This document shows positions 60,054 through 64,000 of a DNA stretch of 64,000 nt, one piece after another. Below the pieces are notes generated by a model. That model saw only the letters and a list, made by a program, of their open reading frames with translations, made no database searches and was not told the origin of the DNA. The stretch is from Chrysopilus asiliformis. Its lineage: Eukaryota > Arthropoda > Insecta > Diptera > Rhagionidae. Position numbers and translations under genes: made by a program. The first letter of the stretch is position 1; each line of letters begins with the position of its first letter. The stretch is from NCBI GenBank assembly GCA_964034945.1, contig OZ035961.1, positions 22,570,661-22,634,660 on the forward strand. The letters run 5' to 3'.

Positions 60054-60076
60054 GGGGGGGGGGGGGGGGGGGGGGG
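60054..60076. repeat. poly-G tract
   Basis: A run of 23 G follows two copies of CTATTGCGACCAAAATGGT spaced 36 bp apart. It could form G-quadruplex-type structures and is error-prone in sequencing. Confidence 0.9.
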
Positions 60077-61892
60077 TGGCACCGATTCTTAGTTCCAATT
60101 CTTACGAATATCTGAATTATTTTGTAATAATCCCGTAACAATATTGCAAATTTACCAAAATATTTTGGAAGAACTTACTATATCTGAAATTCGTTATCTA
60201 TTTTGTCCAACCTTGCTTATCCAGCCAATTTGACAACTCACTCAACTTGTGGGTGGTTAACCAGTTTTAAGTGCCTGATCCAACAAATTCCTACAGACAT
60301 TAAAAAGCTAGGCATTGGTTAACCAGTGAGGGGCATTGGCGGTATTGTTACGGTGGTACTAAACTCCATTTAAGAAATAGTGTAGCTAGGGGCGCTACTC
60401 CGAAAAAGAAACAAATTAGCGTGACGTAATTTATGAACGGCCCCAAACAAAACAAAAAGCCATTTTTTCCATTGAAACTATTACAAATGGAGGTATTTTT
60501 CAATTAACTCGAAGTCCTCATTTAAAATAATTTTTCTACAATAAAATGCATCAAATTTATTCTTGAAAAGTTACTTCCGTTTTTATTTGATGCTGCAATA
60601 AAGTCAAGCTTTATTTATCCCAACATATAATCTACAAACATAAAAAACTCTTCAAATAGAAAGATTAATGAAGATATTACACTTAATTCGTAAATTCAAT
60701 AGCTATTTTGAGAGATGTATTTCCTATAATCCATTTTTATGATACAATTTTACTTTTATGGCAAGCTAAAGTGGATAAAAATATTACTGAGAAATGCCGT
60801 GTTTCATACTTGGACACTTTATAGCCTAGATTAACATTTTATTTGTATTTGTTATTAAATTATCTTCCGAAATAACTTCCTTTGAACAACTATGACCTTT
60901 AAGAATGAGAATTACCAATAAAAATTTTGTTACTTTCATTTTGACCATGAAAATTCGAACGTCGCAAATATTCCAAGAAAATATCAGTTCAAGGTAAATA
61001 ATGTTCATTTATTAAAAATATTTATTTTCATTTGTGATGCAAAACAACTCCAAAACAACGACATGTAACGAAATAAATGTCACAGAAGGACAATGTCTTG
61101 AATTTATCAAAAGTTGATCATTCGTTTGCATTTATTTTGTTTTCAAGTGAACGCTTATATGAATTCGAATTTTCTTCTTACTCTTTGGATATTAGAAATG
61201 TAATTCCATGATTAATTGCACCTATTTGAACTACTTTTACTAATTAATTACGCTGAATATATCCCCTTAGTGAATGGAACGAACTTTTAGGTGCATTCTG
61301 TTATTAAATTTCAAAGAAAGACTGAGGAAATAAATATTAAAGCTTAAGAATTTAAACCGTTGAAAATAATTATAATGTCTCAATGCCCCAAAACATACAA
61401 AAAAAACAATTCAAAAACATTTGATTTTTCTTTTTCGATCATTCTAATTTTTATTGATATATTTTTCACAAAAAAGGTCTTTTAAAATCAACATCAAAAG
61501 GAAACAAGACAAAATACTTTTAAACACGATTTAAAAGGAATTCTTTATTGACAGGATAAATGATCAAACCAAATGTAACAAATATGTTTGGGAAAACCTT
61601 TTGTTTTTCCGGAAGGTCGAATCCCATGTCCGAAATCATTGTAAAAAAGAATTTAAAAAATTCTAAAAATATGCGATTTCTTGTGCAGGGTGCTCTCACA
61701 AGATAAAAATAATAATAAAAAATATAACAAGAGGTTTTCTTAAAATAATTTTATCAACTATCGGAACTATTTGGCAGAGAAAAAGTCACTTATTTGACTG
61801 GTGCGGGAATGGTGCTCCGACAAATTCCTTCATATCTCAATAGATGGCAGCAGCTCCCTCTACATCGAGTGCAACGCCTGAAGCTACCTAAA

Positions 61893-62117
61893 AGCTGATT
61901 TACAATGCAGCAGCAACGCCGACAGCAACAGCAACGTCACGGAGAAAATGTTTTGATTGGTCGAGAATCGACTCTTTGACGTCAGATTTTCAGAGAGATA
62001 TGTTAATAAAAATTTAATTTAGGTAATCATGAAAGAAAAATAAATCCCCAAAAAACTTGTAACAATTCGGAAACGTCAATTTTTGCTTTTGCTGTTGCTG
62101 CTTCATTGTAAAGCCCA
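61893..62117. mobile_element. Harbinger-type inverted repeat upstream of MADF fragment
   Basis: Left AGCTGATTTACAATGCAGCA and its diverged complement at about 62075-62112 face each other over about 45 bp. Both are rich in GCAGCAAC units. The end resembles the TIR of the 38521 element (CTGAGTTACATTGC). It is followed by GCTGC-rich sequence to about 62225. Confidence 0.55.
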
Positions 62118-62339
62118 TATGCAGCAGCGGTTTTGGAGCAGCGGGCAGCAAAATTTTCCCATTGGCTAAGAACGAAATTGTGACGTACTAAAAGCAGCGC
62201 AAAATCTCGCTGCTTTTTTAGCGCTATTTCTATTTTTGCTGACCCTACTAAATTTTGACAGATCATATTTTTCAGGTTGGAATATTCGTTGCGCGCATTT
62301 TTATTAAAGTTGCAATATTCATTTGTGCCTTGATTAACT

Positions 62340-63135
62340 ATGGAAGAAAAAATTATTGTCTTTGTGAAAGAAAACCCCCTATTTTACGACAAAGCAATGA
62401 ATTCTTACAAAAAAGTCGAAGTAAAGGATTCAAAATGGGCAGAAATTGCGACAGAAATAGGGAAACCAGGTTTTTTTTATTATTATAATTTTTTTTGGGG
62501 GCTCACGTTCGTTGACTGGTTTCAGATATAGCAGGGCAGGTGGTCAAAAGGAGGGGTGATATTTTTTTAAAAATATTTGCTCTCTAGATGACTCTTTAGA
62601 TGGTTTAAACCTAATAAAAATCCGTTGACTGATTTACGAGATAGCTAGTGAGGGGGTCAGATAGAAGGGGAACTCCTGCTGCAAACATGGCTAAAAGCAT
62701 CCACGCTATCTCAAGCAATCCAACGTAATGTGGCTCAATGTCCTCCGTTGATGGGTTCAAAAGTTCTAGGGGAACATCCTTCTTTGATAGATACAATAGA
62801 ACGCATATATTCTTCATTTTGGCAAATCGCACAGAAAGTAAAAAATCAAAGTATTTCATTCCAGATTGCCACTATTTTTTTCTTAAACCTCGTCTCGATT
62901 AAACATAAATTGGAATTTTTCTCATCGCCTGCCATGAAATTGAGACTTGTAGACATATTTTTTCTAAAAATTTTAGCCCAAGATATCAAAAAAATTCTGA
63001 CAAATACTGTTTCCACGGGAAATTTCCAAGAAAAAAATTTTAATTTATGTCTAATCAAGAAAAGGTTTTACATTAAATTAGCTTAAATTTTTGTTTTTTT
63101 TTTCAGGAACGGAAGATGTCAAACATTTTCAATAG
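62340..63135 (+). pseudogene. MADF-domain protein fragment, two exons
   Basis: Exon 1 (62340-62469) starts MEEKIIVFVKENPLFYDKAM and ends DSKWAEIATEIGKP. Exon 2 follows a strong acceptor (TTTTTTTTTTCAG) at 63107 and continues GTEDVKHFQ, then a stop at 63133-63135. The joined 53 residues match the first two-thirds of a MADF (Myb/SANT-like) DNA-binding domain, including the W of the second helix and the IG..GTEDVK turn. The expected final helix is missing. The donor (CAG, then GTTTTT) is weak. MADF proteins are sequence-specific DNA binders and also occur as the partner gene of PIF/Harbinger transposons. It is probably a decayed mobile-element gene. Confidence 0.6.
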
Positions 63136-64000
63136 GATCATTTGTTTACTTGAATTACTTCAAAAGTCTTTTAAAGGATTTTCTTTTTTTTTGACGTTGT
63201 TTGATAAAAAACATTGATTATATTCCTGATTTTTTATAAATTGAAAAGTTGCATGAAAACAAAGAGCCTAACTAATTTAAAAAGTTTTATAAAATTAGTA
63301 GAATTAATTTTAAAAAGCACATTTAGTCGTAGAGAATCAGTTTTCTTATATAAAAGCTAATTCATAACAGACTTTAATTTTCTCGTCCCGCCTTATACGA
63401 AGTGAAAAACTTTTAAAGGAGCACAAACTGAAAATTGCTTTATTAGACTTATTAGAATTGCTTTTAATTTTACCTGTAAGAAGAATGTCCCGATAGAAAA
63501 TTCATTTGAAAATAATATTTAAACGTAAAAGTTTTATATAGAATTAAAATTTCATTTTGAGAACTTTTCGGTAAATTGTTTCGACCGCTTCCATGGTAAA
63601 ATTCTTCGTTCGTTTGATTTTTACTTGTTTACTCTGTAAACAAACTTCCTGTAGTAAATAACAATTAAAACGAAACTGTGAAGCTTTTTAAAGTCGTTTT
63701 CTTAAATATGTCAATTATTTGATTCCTAGAAATTGGGATCAAGAAGAAATGTCAAGTGGTTGTTTTTTATAAGATTGATGTGAACCGAATCAATTTCGAA
63801 AGTTTTTCTTGATTGAAAACTTATGGTGTATTCGAATATTCTGCCCTTTGTAGCGGATAATGGCACGAGCTGGATTTTACATCAAAGAAGAAGCGGTGAA
63901 AAACAATTTCTAATAGAACTTTATTGGATAATGTCTGTTTAATTTAAAAATCTCTAAATTTGTGATCCGTAAATTTGGAAACCTTTACATCTGACTCTAA

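Larger units (their letters stand above)
55498..64000. other. 5' intron of cv-c (upstream part of gene)
   Basis: No cv-c exon was recognised above 55497. The stretch holds modules at 56219, 56267 and 57221, the repeat at 56310-56890, a family A right-end relic at 56980-57060, the family D copy at 59091-59518, a run of 23 G at 60054-60076 and the MADF fragment. 57450-58700 looks unique and non-repetitive. 60450-61800 and 63140-64000 show nothing beyond AT-rich DNA. Confidence 0.5.

Noticed and set aside
1..64000. CRISPR arrays, rRNA and tRNA genes, bacterial operons
   Set aside because: No regular spaced repeats, conserved RNA motifs or compact gene strings were seen; tRNAs were looked for only by eye.

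Overview
The window is AT-rich animal DNA, best read as an insect genome and probably a dipteran. The base for this is one recognisable spliced gene whose encoded protein matches the DLC/crossveinless-c RhoGAP family, very long introns, and a dense mix of insect-type DNA transposons and MITEs. The order is an inference; no marker in the window fixes the species. No bacterial operon, rRNA, tRNA or CRISPR array was seen.

The backbone is a minus-strand gene, a homologue of Drosophila crossveinless-c (cv-c, RhoGAP88C; vertebrate DLC1-3). Ten coding exons can be placed by reading frame and splice sites, from 55497 down to the stop codon at 11703. They encode the last 960 residues of a SAM - Ser/basic linker - RhoGAP - START protein. 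The SAM domain is split over two small exons (55426-55497 and 32793-32944) lying about 22.5 kb apart. The linker, RhoGAP and START exons are packed into 11.7-16.1 kb, about 16.7 kb beyond the second SAM exon. The first coding exon was not found and probably lies above 64000.

Region by region: 1-252 is a GC-richer open frame of unknown origin. 253-11702 is the 3' flank and 3' UTR side, with repeats, several MITEs and one unassigned minus-strand open frame near 8.8-9.1 kb. 11703-16106 is the compact 3' half of the gene. 16107-32792 is intron with relics of a 'GGGTGACC' family, a Tc/mariner-type deletion derivative, a piggyBac-like MITE and a PIF/Harbinger-like MITE. 32945-55425 is intron with a structurally almost intact Tc1-like DD34E transposon (40727-42282), a block of three adjacent inverted-repeat elements at 46.4-47.1 kb, a 980-bp inverted-repeat element at 50.9-51.9 kb and a pogo-like MITE. 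55498-64000 is the 5' intron, with a second copy of a MITE seen near 7.4 kb and a plus-strand two-exon fragment of a MADF-domain gene at 62.3-63.1 kb, next to a Harbinger-type inverted repeat.

Nothing here forms a new multi-gene system. The most interesting items are: the Tc1 transposase, whose frame is broken only by a 113-bp intron-like block with an apparently mutated splice donor; the link between MADF coding remnants and Harbinger-like MITEs; a short GC-rich module recurring at least 17 times; and an unusual foldback element in which a short core keeps direct orientation inside inverted arms.
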